Source of the DNA: Mesorhizobium hawassense
GTDB lineage: Bacteria > Pseudomonadota > Alphaproteobacteria > Rhizobiales > Rhizobiaceae
DNA length: 64,000 bases
Assembly (NCBI RefSeq): GCF_003289945.1
Contig: NZ_QMBP01000004.1
Location: 248,001 to 312,000 of the forward strand
Direction: 5' to 3'
The notes beneath the pieces are model-generated. The model did no database searches and had not been told where the DNA came from. It saw only the letters and a list, made by a program, of their open reading frames with translations. Position numbers and translations under genes: made by a program. Shown piece after piece: positions 34,947 to 47,100 of the stretch. The stretch's first letter is position 1. Every line of letters starts with the position of its first letter.

Positions 34947-35567
34947 CTACTGTTGCTTGATCAACGTGCTGGTGGACGACGTCACGGCCTTCACGCTGCT
35001 GGTCACGACTTCGAGATTGGCTGCCGCCCACATCACGGAAATGGATCGCTCGAGCAGCTGCTGGGCATTCTTTGCCGGCGCAGTTTCGGCTTCCTTGCCT
35101 GACGGGGCGGCCTCCTGGGTGGCGGCCGTTTCGGCTTGCGCCGGCGTGTTTGCCTTGCCGAGGGCCTTTTGGACCTGCTGCATGGTTCCTTCCAGCGACT
35201 GAACAGCAGAACCGAACAGGGCCGAGGGATCCGTGGCCGCACCCCCTCCGGTCTTCTCCACCTCGGCCAGATAGTCGAAGAGTTTGCGCTCGACGATCGG
35301 CTCTGCCTGCTTCGATCCGGAAGATTGACCCGCCATTGCCGGATTGGCTCCGGACGATGCCTGCGCGACCTGTTGGCCGGCGCGAGTGGCGACATCACCG
35401 CGCTCGGGCGTGTTGACCCTCCCGGCGTCTTGCTTTTCCTGCTTGGCGTCGACCATTCGATTGCCAGGCTGCGCTGCTGCACCGGCGGTGATCTGCTGTT
35501 GCGAGCTTATGCTGGTGGTCAAGTTTGCAAGCGTAGCTTCCAGAGCTCCAACCGGCGCGATTTGCAT
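34947..35567 (-). CDS. nolB: T3SS inner rod-like protein NolB/SctI
   Basis: A 206-residue protein in the exact place of nolB, directly before rhcJ. The first 120 residues are low-complexity Ala, Gln, Ser. The C-terminal 35 residues (LLERSISVMWAAANLEVVTSS) look like the helical end of inner rod/NolB proteins. AGGAGGGCAGG precedes the ATG at 35567, so the longer frame was rejected. It is probably secreted and builds the rod under the needle. Confidence 0.8.
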   Translation of the reverse strand: MQIAPVGALEATLANLTTSISSQQQITAGAAAQPGNRMVDAKQEKQDAGRVNTPERGDVATRAGQQVAQASSGANPAMAGQSSGSKQAEPIVERKLFDYLAEVEKTGGGAATDPSALFGSAVQSLEGTMQQVQKALGKANTPAQAETAATQEAAPSGKEAETAPAKNAQQLLERSISVMWAAANLEVVTSSVKAVTSSTSTLIKQQ

Positions 35568-35586
35568 GGACCTGCCCTCCTCTTTC

Positions 35587-36225
35587 CTAGTTCGGATTGG
35601 CGGAGGGGACATTATACGTCTCCGCCTGCGTTCCGCGGAAAACGCGGATCGAAACGACTTTGCCCGGCTCTTGCTTGGTGCCCGTCACCGCAGGAACTCC
35701 GAGCGTTTTCCTGACGAGCTCGATATAGGACGGCGGCCCCGATACCGAGACGACGTCGTCCTGCCTGGAAACCTTGACCGGAAATTTCGGATCGAGGACG
35801 CCCAGCCGCGAAAGCCGATCTTCCGCCCCGGCGGCCGTGCTGGCATCGAGCGGGATCAGCTCGGTCTGGACCTCTGCTTCGGTGGCGACATTCATGACGA
35901 TACCGTCGAAATGCCAGACCAGACCGTATCGATTGCAGATCTCTTCCAGGAATTCGCGCGCCGTTCCAACCGGCATACCGGCGCTCAAACGTCCCTTGAC
36001 GAGCTTGCTGACGCGCATCGGCACCCGCATGTTGCGGCCAAGCTCGGCGAGCGCATCCGTCACCGACTGGTCGATGGTGATGTATTTGTAAGGACCCTCG
36101 GGCCACCGTGGCTCGGCGGCATTCGCCTGCGAAGCGGCCAGCGTGAACAGCAGGATCACGCCAGCCACGAAGGCGGCGTTGGCTTCCGACAACCGGTCCA
36201 CAAGGCAGGTACCGCGTCCCGTCAA
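35587..36225 (-). CDS. rhcC1: T3SS secretin N-terminal protein RhcC1
   Basis: A 212-residue exported protein: signal-type leader (AGVILLFTLAASQANAAEP, residues about 21-39), then secretin N0/N1-type domains (YITIDQSVTDALAELGRNM, GTAREFLEEICNRYGLVW, VSRQDDVVSVSGPPSYIELV). It ends before any pore-forming secretin domain. In rhizobia the secretin is split into RhcC1 and RhcC2, and this is the first half. TTG start at 36225 with AGGA six bases upstream. It heads the minus-strand T3SS operon. No rhcC2 is visible in this window. Confidence 0.88.
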   Translation of the reverse strand: MTGRGTCLVDRLSEANAAFVAGVILLFTLAASQANAAEPRWPEGPYKYITIDQSVTDALAELGRNMRVPMRVSKLVKGRLSAGMPVGTAREFLEEICNRYGLVWHFDGIVMNVATEAEVQTELIPLDASTAAGAEDRLSRLGVLDPKFPVKVSRQDDVVSVSGPPSYIELVRKTLGVPAVTGTKQEPGKVVSIRVFRGTQAETYNVPSANPN

Positions 36226-36462
36226 GATTGGTCCTATCGCATGCGCGCGGAGCGCTAGCCCGCGTCGCCCGTCTCATGGTTTACCCGCCGAGTTCACCCT
36301 ATCGCGCGCCTCGCCAAAATGGAAGTCCAATTGGATTGAACTCATGTATTTGGTTCCAAATGTTGCGATCGGTGAGCAAAGCGATATGGTGCCGGCTGGA
36401 ATCGAGGCAGCGAAGGCTCGCGGTCGCCGGTTTGTTGCTCGAATTCGAAGGGATCAGCCCTG

Positions 36463-37182
36463 GTGGCGGCACGCAAGAACCTGCTCTTGAGCTTGAATGC
36501 TCTGGCCGGCATTCCTTGGCGCGGGACGGTCGGGTCGCGCCTCGGCAAGGGCTTGGGTGAATCGGTTCTGGCTGCTGCCATGTTGACGGCCGTGATGGCG
36601 CCGGCGCAAGGTCAATCGAACAGCGGCTACGATCCGCGAAGCTGGAGCTACGATCAAGCCCGAAATGTGCTGGTCTCGCCATCCGCCCCCGACCAGGCCG
36701 CGGATGGCGAAACGCGGCCGGCATGGTCGGCAATCCCAAGGGAGATCGTCGATTTCGGTGAGACGCAACCGAAGGGATCAATCGTGATCAACACCAGGGA
36801 GCGGCGTCTCTATTGCGTATTGGGAGGCGGCAAGGCGCTGCGATATGCGGTCGGCGTCGGCAAGGAAGGTCTGGAATGGTCCGGTCGCGATACGATTTCG
36901 AGCAAGAAGGACTGGCCGGATTGGCGGCCGCCGGCCGAAATGCGGTTCAGGGAAGCATCAAAGGGCCGCCTGCTGCCGGCGCGCGTCGCGGGAGGAACGA
37001 ACAACCCATTGGGCGCACGCGCGCTCTATATCGGCAACACGCTTTATCGCGTTCATGGCACCAATCAGCCATGGACCGTCGGGCAGGCCAACTCCTCCGG
37101 CTGTATCTGAATGACCAATGAAGACGTTATTGACCTATATGACCGAGTGAAGATCGGCGCCCAGATTATTGTCCGGCATTGA
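36463..37182 (+). pseudogene. L,D-transpeptidase (YkuD), interrupted by in-frame TGA in the active-site motif
   Basis: A GTG-started gene with a signal-like segment (VLAAAMLTAVMAPAQGQS) and a YkuD domain: IVINTRERRLYCVLGGGKALRY, LGARALYIGNTLYRVHGTN, then SSGCI. The catalytic His (HGTN) and Cys (SGC) are encoded. TGA at 37108-37110 then replaces the Arg codon that always follows (SGCIR). The same frame continues MTNEDVIDLYDRVKIGAQII to a proper stop at 37180-37182, so a CGA to TGA change is the likely cause. The product lacks the conserved Arg and 23 residues and is probably inactive. L,D-transpeptidases cross-link peptidoglycan; this one lies divergent from rhcC1. Confidence 0.85.
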
Positions 37183-37185
37183 ATC

Positions 37186-38112
37186 GTGATCCCTTTCAAC
37201 ATCAAGCAGCTCGAAACCTTTCTCCTGGTGGCGACTTTCGGAAGCTTCCGGAAGGCTGCCGAACGCTTGAACACAACGCAGCCGGCGGTGTCGACGCGGA
37301 TCGCCGGTCTGGAAGAAGCGCTCGGTGCCAAGCTGTTCGAGAGGCAGAGCGGCACCGTAAGGCTGACCGCCGAGGGCCAGCGGCTGCTGCCGCCGGCACA
37401 GCGGGTCCTGCGTGTCGCCGAACGGCTGCAATTGACGGCAAACTCTCTTTCAGAGACAGCGGGAGTGCTCAGGCTCGGGGTTGCGGAAACCATCGTGCAC
37501 ACCTGGCTTCCCGATTTCCTCAAGGAATTGCAGGCGAACTATCCGCTGGTCGACACCGATATCGTCGTCGACACGACGGCGACCCTTCGCAATGAGCTCA
37601 TGTCCCACCGGCTTGATCTTGCAGTGCTGATGGGCCCCATTCAGGAATACAGCATCGAGAATATGGAGCTGCCCTCCTTTCCGCTCGTATGGGTCTGCTC
37701 GCCGTCCCTGAAATTGCCCAAGCGAGGCAAGCTGACGCTGAACGACCTGATGCAATTCCCGATCATCAGCTATGCGCGCACGACGCGACCCTACAGCGAA
37801 CTTTACCGCAAGCTGACCGGCGAACTCGAAGCGGCGCCGCGTATCTTTCCGGCCAATTCGCTGGCCGCTTCCATCACCATGACGCTGAACGGGATCGGTA
37901 TCGCCTCCCTCCCCAGGGAAGTCGTCCAGGATCATACCGCCAGCGGCACGCTACGCATCGTCGACTGCGAATGGCATCCCTCCGACCTGCGGTTCACCGC
38001 TTCCTACTCCTCCGAACCGACCAATCCGATAGCGGAGCGTGCGGCAAAGCTGGCTGGCTGCACCGCACATGCATTCGCCGCAAGAATCGGCAAGGCGCAG
38101 CCTGCCGACTAG
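37186..38112 (+). CDS. LysR family transcriptional regulator
   Basis: A 308-residue LTTR. The N-terminal HTH (QLETFLLVATFGSFRKAAERLNTTQPAVSTRIAGLEE) is canonical, followed by a periplasmic-binding-like effector domain from about residue 90. GTG start at 37186, three bases beyond the stop of the interrupted transpeptidase frame, so it may be co-transcribed with it. Its targets could include the transpeptidase, the T3SS or unrelated genes; there is no T3SS-specific regulator (TtsI type) in the window. Confidence 0.9.
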   Translation: MIPFNIKQLETFLLVATFGSFRKAAERLNTTQPAVSTRIAGLEEALGAKLFERQSGTVRLTAEGQRLLPPAQRVLRVAERLQLTANSLSETAGVLRLGVAETIVHTWLPDFLKELQANYPLVDTDIVVDTTATLRNELMSHRLDLAVLMGPIQEYSIENMELPSFPLVWVCSPSLKLPKRGKLTLNDLMQFPIISYARTTRPYSELYRKLTGELEAAPRIFPANSLAASITMTLNGIGIASLPREVVQDHTASGTLRIVDCEWHPSDLRFTASYSSEPTNPIAERAAKLAGCTAHAFAARIGKAQPAD

Positions 38113-38136
38113 CTCTCGAGGCGAGCCCGGGGCGTC

Positions 38137-41100
38137 TCAGCCGACCGCCGCAATCGGCAGGTAGATGCGGTCGCCGGAGAAGATCATATCCGGGCTTAGA
38201 ATATGATCCATGTTCAGCACCACCGTATCCGCCACATCGGCGGAATGCGCCTTGGCGATCAGGCGGATGCTGTCGCCGCTCCTGACCTCGACCCACTGAT
38301 AGCCGTCCTTCTCCAGTGTCGGGTTTGTGCGGCCCTGCGGATTGCTGCTGCCTTCGGGATGAACCTCGACATAGTCGCCGGAAGCCCAACCGCTGTGCAT
38401 TTTGCCGTCCGGTCCAAAACCTTCGACGGGTATCCAGGCCTCTCCCGACGGATCGGTCGAAGGCTTCCCGGTCTGTTCGACGAACGAGCCGGGGCGCAGA
38501 ACCGTGACGGCCGCGGAGTCGCCCTCGGGCTGGCTCCGCAAATTCAGGCCGTCGTCCGCCGACACCACGAGTTGCGGGAAGTGTTCGGGTGGGGTCTTCG
38601 GCTCGTCTGGAACGTCCGGATGATCGTCGGGCTTCTGGGACGCATCGCCATCCGGCTTGTTCGGATCTGGCGGGGCGGCCGGTTTCGAGTCCCATGGTTG
38701 GGCAAGCAGTGAGTCCAGCGAGAAGAGAAGCATGCCGATGCCGAAGGTGATGCCCAGCGTCCATCGATCCGCTGTGGTCCATCGTTTGTCGGACTTTGCA
38801 GCGGCCGCGATATCGGCATCGGTCCGCGGCACCGAGCGGCGGTTCATCCGGTCCGTCCTTATCGCCGACGCCCAGAACTCCGCGCAGCCGAAGGTGAACA
38901 TGCCGCCCGCGATCGTGGCGATCGGCGCCGGCCAGGAGTGCAGCGTATAGACCGCGCAGCCGAGCACATAGCCGGGCCCCGCCAGATGCTCGGCCAGGTT
39001 TCGGATCACCGGCCTGCCGGTGAACGACTGCAGCATCGACTTCGTGCCATAGACGACGTTGCCGAGCGAGAACGTGCTGTTGACGAGAATATCCTTGCCC
39101 TGGACCATCCCGGTCGCGGCCCCTGGCGCCGCGGCAATGAACGTGGCGCCGCCGAGCGCATTGAGGAACCGCCCGAACGGCTTGTGACCTGCCGTCGCGT
39201 TGGGAAAGATCGCCTGCGCGCCAAACACGAACCCCCGCACGCCAAAGGCAACTGCTCCGGCGGTGGCGGTCCAGGTCGGAGGCAACGAACTCCACAGCAC
39301 GTATGAGGTGGTCGACATGCCGCCAAAGGTGGCGAGAGCCTGAGCGTTCTCGCGCATCCTGGCATGGCTGAGCGCCAGGTCGACGCTGGCGGCCTGATCC
39401 GGCGTCATCGCCTTTTTATGGGTCGCTCGGAAGGTCGTCAGCTGCAGCACGGAGAGGGCGTTTTTCTGGTCCCCGCTCATCCACTCGAACTGCTCGGGCG
39501 TGAACTTGCGGAACTGGCCGGGGCTCGTTTCCTCGAACTGCTTTGGTGTCGCCGCTTCGATCTGCGGCTGGGTGAGAGCCTCGGTGTGGTGGATGGTGAA
39601 AGCGCCCCACTGATCGCGGGTCAGCAGGGGGATCTGCCTCTCGGTCAGCCACGGCACCTGCCTGGGATCGAGCTTCGCCACGTCCACGGAGCTGATCATG
39701 GCTTCGGGAATGGCTGGAACCTGGCGCTCGGTCAGGTTGTTCAGCAATCCGGCTTCGCCCAGATCCTTGAATTGCTGCGACGTGAACTTCGAGATCTGGC
39801 TGGGCTTGAACCACGGAACCTGGCGCCCTTCCAATGTCGACGCGTCGACGAGCCCGACTTTGTCCCCTTTCACCGCCTGCACCTGGGGTTTCGTCAGGTG
39901 ACGGGTCAAGCCGGCCTTGCCGAGGTCATGGAACTGCTGGTCGGTCAGATTGCGGATATGGCCCTCGGTGAGCCAGGGAACCTGCTTCTCGCCGAGGCCC
40001 GCTATGTTGACGAAGCCTATCTTTGCCTTGGGGATACCGCGCAGCTGGCTCTTGGTCAGATAGGGCAGCAGGCCGGCCTGATCCATGTCGCGGAACTGCT
40101 GTTCGGTCAGTTCGGCCGCCTGCTCGCGCTTGAGCCATGGAACCTGGTTCGGCTGGAAGTCGGCCATGACGAGATCCGGCACCTGATCGAGCGGGGTCGC
40201 CCTAACGCCATCTCGCGTGAGCGGCCCGTTGTTCGAAGCCTTGTTTGCCGGTGCGGGACGGCCAGTTTCACCGGCGAGACCGGAACCCGAAGAGGTATAA
40301 TCGTCGTACACGCCATCGGCGTACCGGCTGTAGAAATCCACGTAGGTTCCGTCCGCAGTGCTTGGCTCCTTGTCACCGAATAGCGCCGCCATCTCGTCAA
40401 CGGCTTGTGTTCGATCAATCTCGCCAGCCTTGTAGCGGGCGAAGACATCGGCTTGGGCGGAATTCCAGTCGGTGCCGAGGATGGCTGCCGGCTTGCCGCC
40501 GTTTGCTGCAAGCTCGTCGGCAACGGCGTACTGAACAAATCCCGCCTCGCCCTCGACGTTCAGATAGGCGGAGACCACCGCATCCCTGTAGGTCTGCCGG
40601 TCCGGGAAATCCCCTGGATGGAGATCGATTGGAGCGTCCCCGACGTGCGACAATTCGTGGCCGAGCATGTCGACGAATTCGGCAAGCACGGTGTCGCCGT
40701 CCGCGTCGTCGGCACGGAACGTCTCGGCGTCGACAAAGACGACCTCCACGTCGCTGATATATTGTGACCCGGTCGCGGTCAGGTCGTCGCCTGACTGGGC
40801 GTCGGAAATCCTCAGATCGTGCCGCGCGGGATTTACGATGCGCACGTCTTTCGCGTGAGCGTCGCGCAACAGTTCCATCAATGTCGGAGACCGGCTGATC
40901 TGATCGATGAGATTGGTTTTGGTGACCTCCAGCATGCCGAGGCTCTGAGGGAGCATGTCATCGAGCAGGCTTGCCGCCTCCTGGCGGTTGGCGGCGATTT
41001 CGTCCTGCGTAAGCGGCTTGGCGGATGACGGACCTTTTGAGCCATCCGCCGCAAATCCCTGTCCTTTCGGCCCTGGCCTGGGCGCAGGCCGGATGCCCTC

Positions 41101-44100
41101 CCCACCGGCTTGGGGTGGCCCCGCTTGCGAGGAAAGGAACGTCAGCACGCCATAGGCAACGTCCTGGCGCATGAATCCGCCGTCGACGATCGACGGGCCG
41201 AAATCGCTCTTGAACTGCTCGATTGCTGCAAGCTTGTCAGGCTCCGCCCTTTGCTCAAGTCCGTTCAGGAACTCGTCCAAGGATGCCTTACTACCCTTTG
41301 GGATGCCGGTCGCGGCGCCGTCGCGCGAGGATTCCACCGCGCGGGCGAGCCACGCAGGGATCGTCAACTGGTCGGATTGTCCGTCGGCCCGATCGAAGGT
41401 CAGTGTCGCGTTTTCGCCCTTGGCGATCGAAGGAGCGGTGTTGGCCGCCTTCGACTTGTACTGGAACCTCACTTCGGCGCTGTAAGCCACCGCGCCTGCC
41501 GGCAGCGGAGGCGTGGAGAATGAAACCGTGTAGCGTGTCGCCGGGGTGCCATCGGAACCGTAGAGGTTCCTGTAGATGTTGCCGGCGCTTGGCATGTAGC
41601 GGGACTGTGGCGCCCCTTCGGATTGGAAACGCGCCGGAAGCCAGGACTGTAGCGTCGACTTCACCTTGTAGGTCGCGGAAGTGACCATCCGGTCCGGATT
41701 GAAACCCAGCGCGCCCGGCATCCTGCTGCTGTCGTTGAAGATGACGTCGACCAGCATCGCCTCGGGATTGACGACACGCGCTTTTTCGCCGGTCAGCAAG
41801 ACAATGTCCGCCGTAGGCGATTTGCCCGGTATGGCTGAAAGCCGCAATCCGCTCAGCGTCGGCTCATCGACCAGGGACACGGTGTTCGACGGATCGATCT
41901 GGCCGGACTTGACGAGATCGCGGATCGACCGGATTCCATCGCCCTGCCCGATGGCCGTTATGAGTTCGGATGCCTTGGCCGGGTCCTCGATGGCGAACTG
42001 GATCTTCAGCTTTGTCGAGCCAAGCGCCGACTGAATCTGGTCGAACGCCTGTGCGGACACAACGTCGCCCGGCTGCAGCGTGTCCTTCACAGGCAGTTCG
42101 GGACGCTTCTCGAAACCGATACGCGGCATCTGATCGACGGCCGCGACATGATTGGCCACGATCGGCAGGCGTATGCCGGCCTTGGTCTCGGCCATGATGC
42201 GATCGAATGGAAGCGTGCCCTGCAGCGCGACATGGCCGGAACTGTTTTCCGCCGGCACGCCGAAGAAATCATGCTGGCCTGGCGCGAGGCTAACCTCCTT
42301 GCCGCCCAGCGAAGGCGTGTAGATCATCTCGATCACGGTGCCTTCCCCGTCGGGCGTCATGCCGACGATGGCGGCATCGACCGGCTTGGCCTCGTAGCCG
42401 TTGGCATCGTGGAATATCGCTTTGCTCGCCGCCGCGGACAGGTCGCTGCTGCGAACCGGGAAGGCCGTCTGATTGGATACCGGCCAGACACCAGCCTGAA
42501 GGCTGGTTATGTTCCTGTATTCCCGTGCCCGGAAAGACACCACGCCCTGGGTGCCGAGCGCGTCCTTGACCGGTGCCAGGCTGCGCTGGCCGACGCTGTC
42601 GAGGATCGACCATCCGATCATGCCGAAGTCGGTTTTGGTGCCGACGCCGAAGCCGACCGCGGCGATGGTCGGCGATCCGATCCCGAACGCCTGGCCCGTG
42701 TTCAGCCTCACCCGGAAGGTGACGCCGACACGGAAATCGGGCAAGGTCTCACGAAGCGGCGTGCGCGGTATCTGAACCCCGTCCGGACCATAACGCTCGG
42801 CCATCTCGCGGCTGGAATAATAGCCTTTCTCCTGTTCATAACGGTTCACCAGTTGCTCGGCGCTCAGGCTGTCGAGATAAGCCGACGGCGTCTTCGGATC
42901 CTTGCCGCTGGTGTAGACGTAGCCGCTCGTGTCGCGATCCGGCATGCCGGTGAAGCTGCGTGTCTGCGGATCCCACACCAGGCGTACCGGTGCGTCCGTT
43001 CCCGTTGGCTCGCCCGGCACGACGATGGGGTCGCCATCGGCGGGATGCGGTGTGCCCTGGGCGGTCGAGCCATCGGGGTCGCGGCCCGTCGGCACCGTCG
43101 GATCATTGCCGCCGACGTCATCGGTCTTGATCACTTCTCCCGGGATCACCGGGTGGCTGGGATCATGGAAGACCTGCTCTCCCGTCGGTCGGTAAACGCC
43201 GTCGGCGCCGATTTCATAAACGTTCATCGGACGCCCGGAGGGACCGGGGCCAAGCGCCGGCGGCGACTGCCGCGGGCCCTTGCCGCCGGGCGGCTGCTGA
43301 AACGGGCCGCCGTTGCCCGGCGGCGGATTGGCCCCGGGAGCATTGGGGGGCGCCTGCGTGCCCGTTCCTGGCCGCATCGTGCGCAGGCCGTGGATGCCGA
43401 GCCCCGTGCCGGTGACGCCGGTGCCAAGACCCGTCAGCGCGTTGGCAAGCTGGAGACCGTTCATCTGGTCTCCGTTGGCGGCGAGATCGTAGGCGGATGT
43501 CGCCAGCAAGGGTGCGCCGACAATCACCGAGCCGACATCCAGCCCCCAAGCCGCCTTGTTCAGTCGCGCGGTCGATTGCATGTAGGTGCGGGTTTCGGAC
43601 GCCAACGCCCAGTCCGACCGCGTCGCGCCGATGCTGCCGGCGAAGGCACGCGGGCTGGCGGCAAGGCCCGCCAGGAACGACTCGCTCTTCGCCGCCATGC
43701 CGATGGTGCGCAGGCCGCTGGAGGCCATGGGCAGAACCGTCGCCGCGGCGCTGGCGATGTTGGTCAGCGACTCGGTGTCGTACCACTCGCCGCCGTGATC
43801 GAGATGGTTGACCTCGTTTATGACGGCTCTCGTTCCAAGATAGGCAGCACCCGTATAGGCCAGCGGCGCGGCGACCGGCGCGGCCGGCGTGAACGACAGG
43901 ATGGTGGCGATGCCGGTGCCGATGCCGACCAGCGGATCGACGACCTTATCCCAGACCGAGACGTTTCGCGCCTTCACCACCTCGAGCGCGATCTTGCCGT
44001 CGGCTCCCGCCTTCATCTCCAGGTTCTTGGGAACGACGAGCTTGCCGTTCTCGCTGAACTGGCTGTTGTTGTCCTGGAAATCGCCGAGGTCATCGAACTT

Positions 44101-47100
44101 CTTGCCGGTGGCATCGACATAGCGGGTGTTGCCGTCCCCGTCGCGCACCGCAAAGAGCGTCACCTGCTGCGTTCCAACCTGGTCGTCGACATAGAAGATC
44201 GGCACGCTGCGCACAGACGGATTGTCGCCGCCGATGTCGCGGATCTCGTCCGTCACATTCTCTATCGCGTCGCGGCCGTCATCGGTCGAACCGTCCAGGC
44301 CGAGCGTCTTGGCGACCGTTTCATCAAGGGCCGTGCCAGGCTGTTCGTGGAACTCGTTGTCGTGACCCTTACCCTTGGCGAAGAGTTGCTGGTACTTCGG
44401 TTGATAGATGGCGTCGAGCGTCTGCTGCTCGTGCTCGTCCAGATAGGTCTTGTCGACCGTCGTGTTGTCATCCGCCAGAAGCGAGGGCTCGCTGAGCCGA
44501 AGCTCGTGATAAACGTTGAAGGACTGCAACTGTTTGCGCAGATCCTCGGCCTGCGATATCTGAAGCCTGACGGCACCCAGCTTGAGCTTGGCGACCGCCA
44601 GTTCGGGATCGACCCAGCGACCGCTGGCATCGTCGTCTTCCGTGTCGAGATCGATCCAGATCGCCTTCCCGCCCTTGGTCAGCGCATCGATCCCCGTCTT
44701 GTCGTAGTTTTGGGCAACGTCCGGCGCCACCTTGATCTTCTGCCCGCCCACGTCGATCTCGACCGGCTGCGCGCCATCGGGCAGCGTGCCCGCGGGGGCG
44801 TCGACCGTTCCCGGCTTGTGGTTCTTCAGCGCATTGTCGAAATTGGTCTGCAGCGCCGGCAGTTGGGTCTTGAGGTCGGCAATGCTGTCGCCGAGCTGCT
44901 TGTCCAGGACGTCGTTCAGGTTCTTGGCCGCCTGCTCCTCGCTGGCCCTCACCGATTGCAGGCCATTTGCCGTGCAGACCTTCGCGTTGGAATCATAGCC
45001 GGCCAGAAGCGTCTGCCAATCCTTGTTGAGTTGGCGATCGCGATATTCGTCCCTGACATTCTTGTCGGTCAAGCTGTAGGTCAGCTGCTGTTCGGTGGTT
45101 CCCTCGTCGAAATGGTTCACCACCCAGAGCTGGCCGTCGCGGATCTCGAGCGTCGAGTTCTTGTAATGCCCGAGGTAATCGCCGTTGATGCGATTGTACT
45201 TCTCGTCGAAGTTGAACTTCTGCTCGCCAAGATACTCGTTGGACAGCTTCTGCTCGAGATCCGTCTGCCGCGCGTTGACCTGCGTGGCATCGGCATGGGC
45301 GTCGAAATAGTTCTGGTAGGCCTGAGCCAGTTCGAGCTGACTGCCTGCCGTCGCCTGCAGGGCTTTGAGGTCTTTGTATTCCTTCGAGTCCACGGGAGCG
45401 CCGTTCAGTTCGGCTTGCCCCACGAGGAAGTCGATGGTGAGCTTGTCGCCCTTGCTCAGATGCAGGCCGACCTCGGAGAACAGCTTGTCGACGGCGGCAT
45501 GGTCGGCGACGCCTTGGTCGTATCGCGGACGAAGGTCGGGGGTGCCCCGCGCACTGGCTGTCGGCGCATTCGGATCGCCCAGCGGCGTCAGCGGGCCTTG
45601 CCCGGCAATGGCGTCCTTGAGGACGCGCCCGGCATTCTCATATTCGCCGCGGGCGTCCCGCGCGTTCTGCAGCAAGGTGTTGGCCTTGGTCAGCCGCTCA
45701 CGTGCATCGGCAAGTGAGCCCTTCGGCTTTTCCGGGGTCCATTGAAGGCCCTGAGGCGCCAGCGCCTTGTTCAGGATGATCTGCGCGCCATCGACCGCAT
45801 CCTTGTAGGCGGGATCGAGCATATCGACGTTGAGCTGCTCCTGCCCCTGGCCTGCGAGAGCCCGCGTCTCGGTGACTCGCGACAGCGCGACGTTCTCGTC
45901 GATGATGGCCTGAGCGACCTGTGGATCGACCCAGGTCCAGACGCCGTCGACCTTCATCGGCGTCCATTTCCCGCCGGAGGGCGCGTTGCCCTGAGGCGGA
46001 TCATCAAATGGGTAGACGACCTTGTTCTGCCCGTCCAGCTTGGGCTTCATGGGTGTGCCCAGATCGTATTTATCGAGCAGGGCCTGTTTGTCCTGCCCGG
46101 CTTTTTTCGCGGCGGCGATCAGGCTGGGCAAGGTCTCCCCGGCCAACAACCCCTCGACGAAGGTCTTCACGACCTGTCCTTCCTTCGCCTCCTCGGCGTT
46201 GCTGCTGTTGGGGTTCACAGCCAGCAGTGTTTTGGCCAGCGCCTCCTGCGTGCTTCCCGCCTCGATCTGCAGGTCGGTGCCGGTGGTGTCGTTGTGCAAG
46301 GTCGAGCTGCCATCGGGCTTGGTGGTCAGCGTATAGCCGTTGAAGGTGACCTTCACGGTGGTGCGCGTGCCGTTGTCGATGGTGACCTTTTCTCCGGCGT
46401 TGATGATGTTCGGATCGCGAGAGGAGCTGAAAAGCTCCGGATTCGCGCGCCTGAGATCATCCAGCGTCACGCCATATTGCTTTGCGATCAGGGTCAGGTT
46501 GTCGCCCGGCTTGACCTCGTGCTCGACGGGCTTGCCGCCATTGATCTTCTCGGTGATGGTCGTCGTCTTGCGCCCGTCCTTGTCGGTGACGGTCTTGGTT
46601 TCGGTTCCGCTGCCATCGATGGATCGCGAGGTTTGCTTGCCGTCGGCCGTGGTCGTTACGGTGCGTACGTCATGCTGATAGTCGTGCGAGTAGACGGTCT
46701 TGTCGCCGCTGCGCGGATCGACGATCTCGACCGACTGCGCGTCGCTGCTGTCGGTGGCCTTGACCTGATAGCCGGCGGCCTGCAGCTCGGCGATCACCTG
46801 CTGGTCGGTGAGGCCGTTTTCCTTTGCGATCTGGTCGATGCTTTTTCCGTCGGCAAGACCGTTCTTGATGTTCTGCGTGCTGGCCCCACCTGGATCCTGG
46901 GAGAACTTCAGAACGGTTTTGCTGCCGTCCGGCCCTGTGACGGTGGTCACGGGAAGAGAAGGACCGGCGCCCGGCGTCACCGTTTCCACCGACGCGCCGT
47001 TGGGCAATGACGTCCGCTCGGTGACGGTTCCAGTCCCGAGGTCGTCCTCATAGCGCGTCGTTACGGCGCCGGTGTCTGAATTGTAGCTGGTGGTTTCCTT

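Noticed and set aside
36226..36462. Search for a tts box (TtsI site) in front of rhcC1
   Set aside because: I see short palindromes (CCAATTGG) but not the long conserved tts box pattern. Control by TtsI is not supported from this sequence.
42148..45717. A 1189-residue open frame on the plus strand opposite the giant gene
   Set aside because: It is antisense to a frame with clear domains, and its composition is the Arg/Val/Gly/Asp/His pattern seen when GC-rich coding DNA is read on the other strand. No ribosome site or family match.
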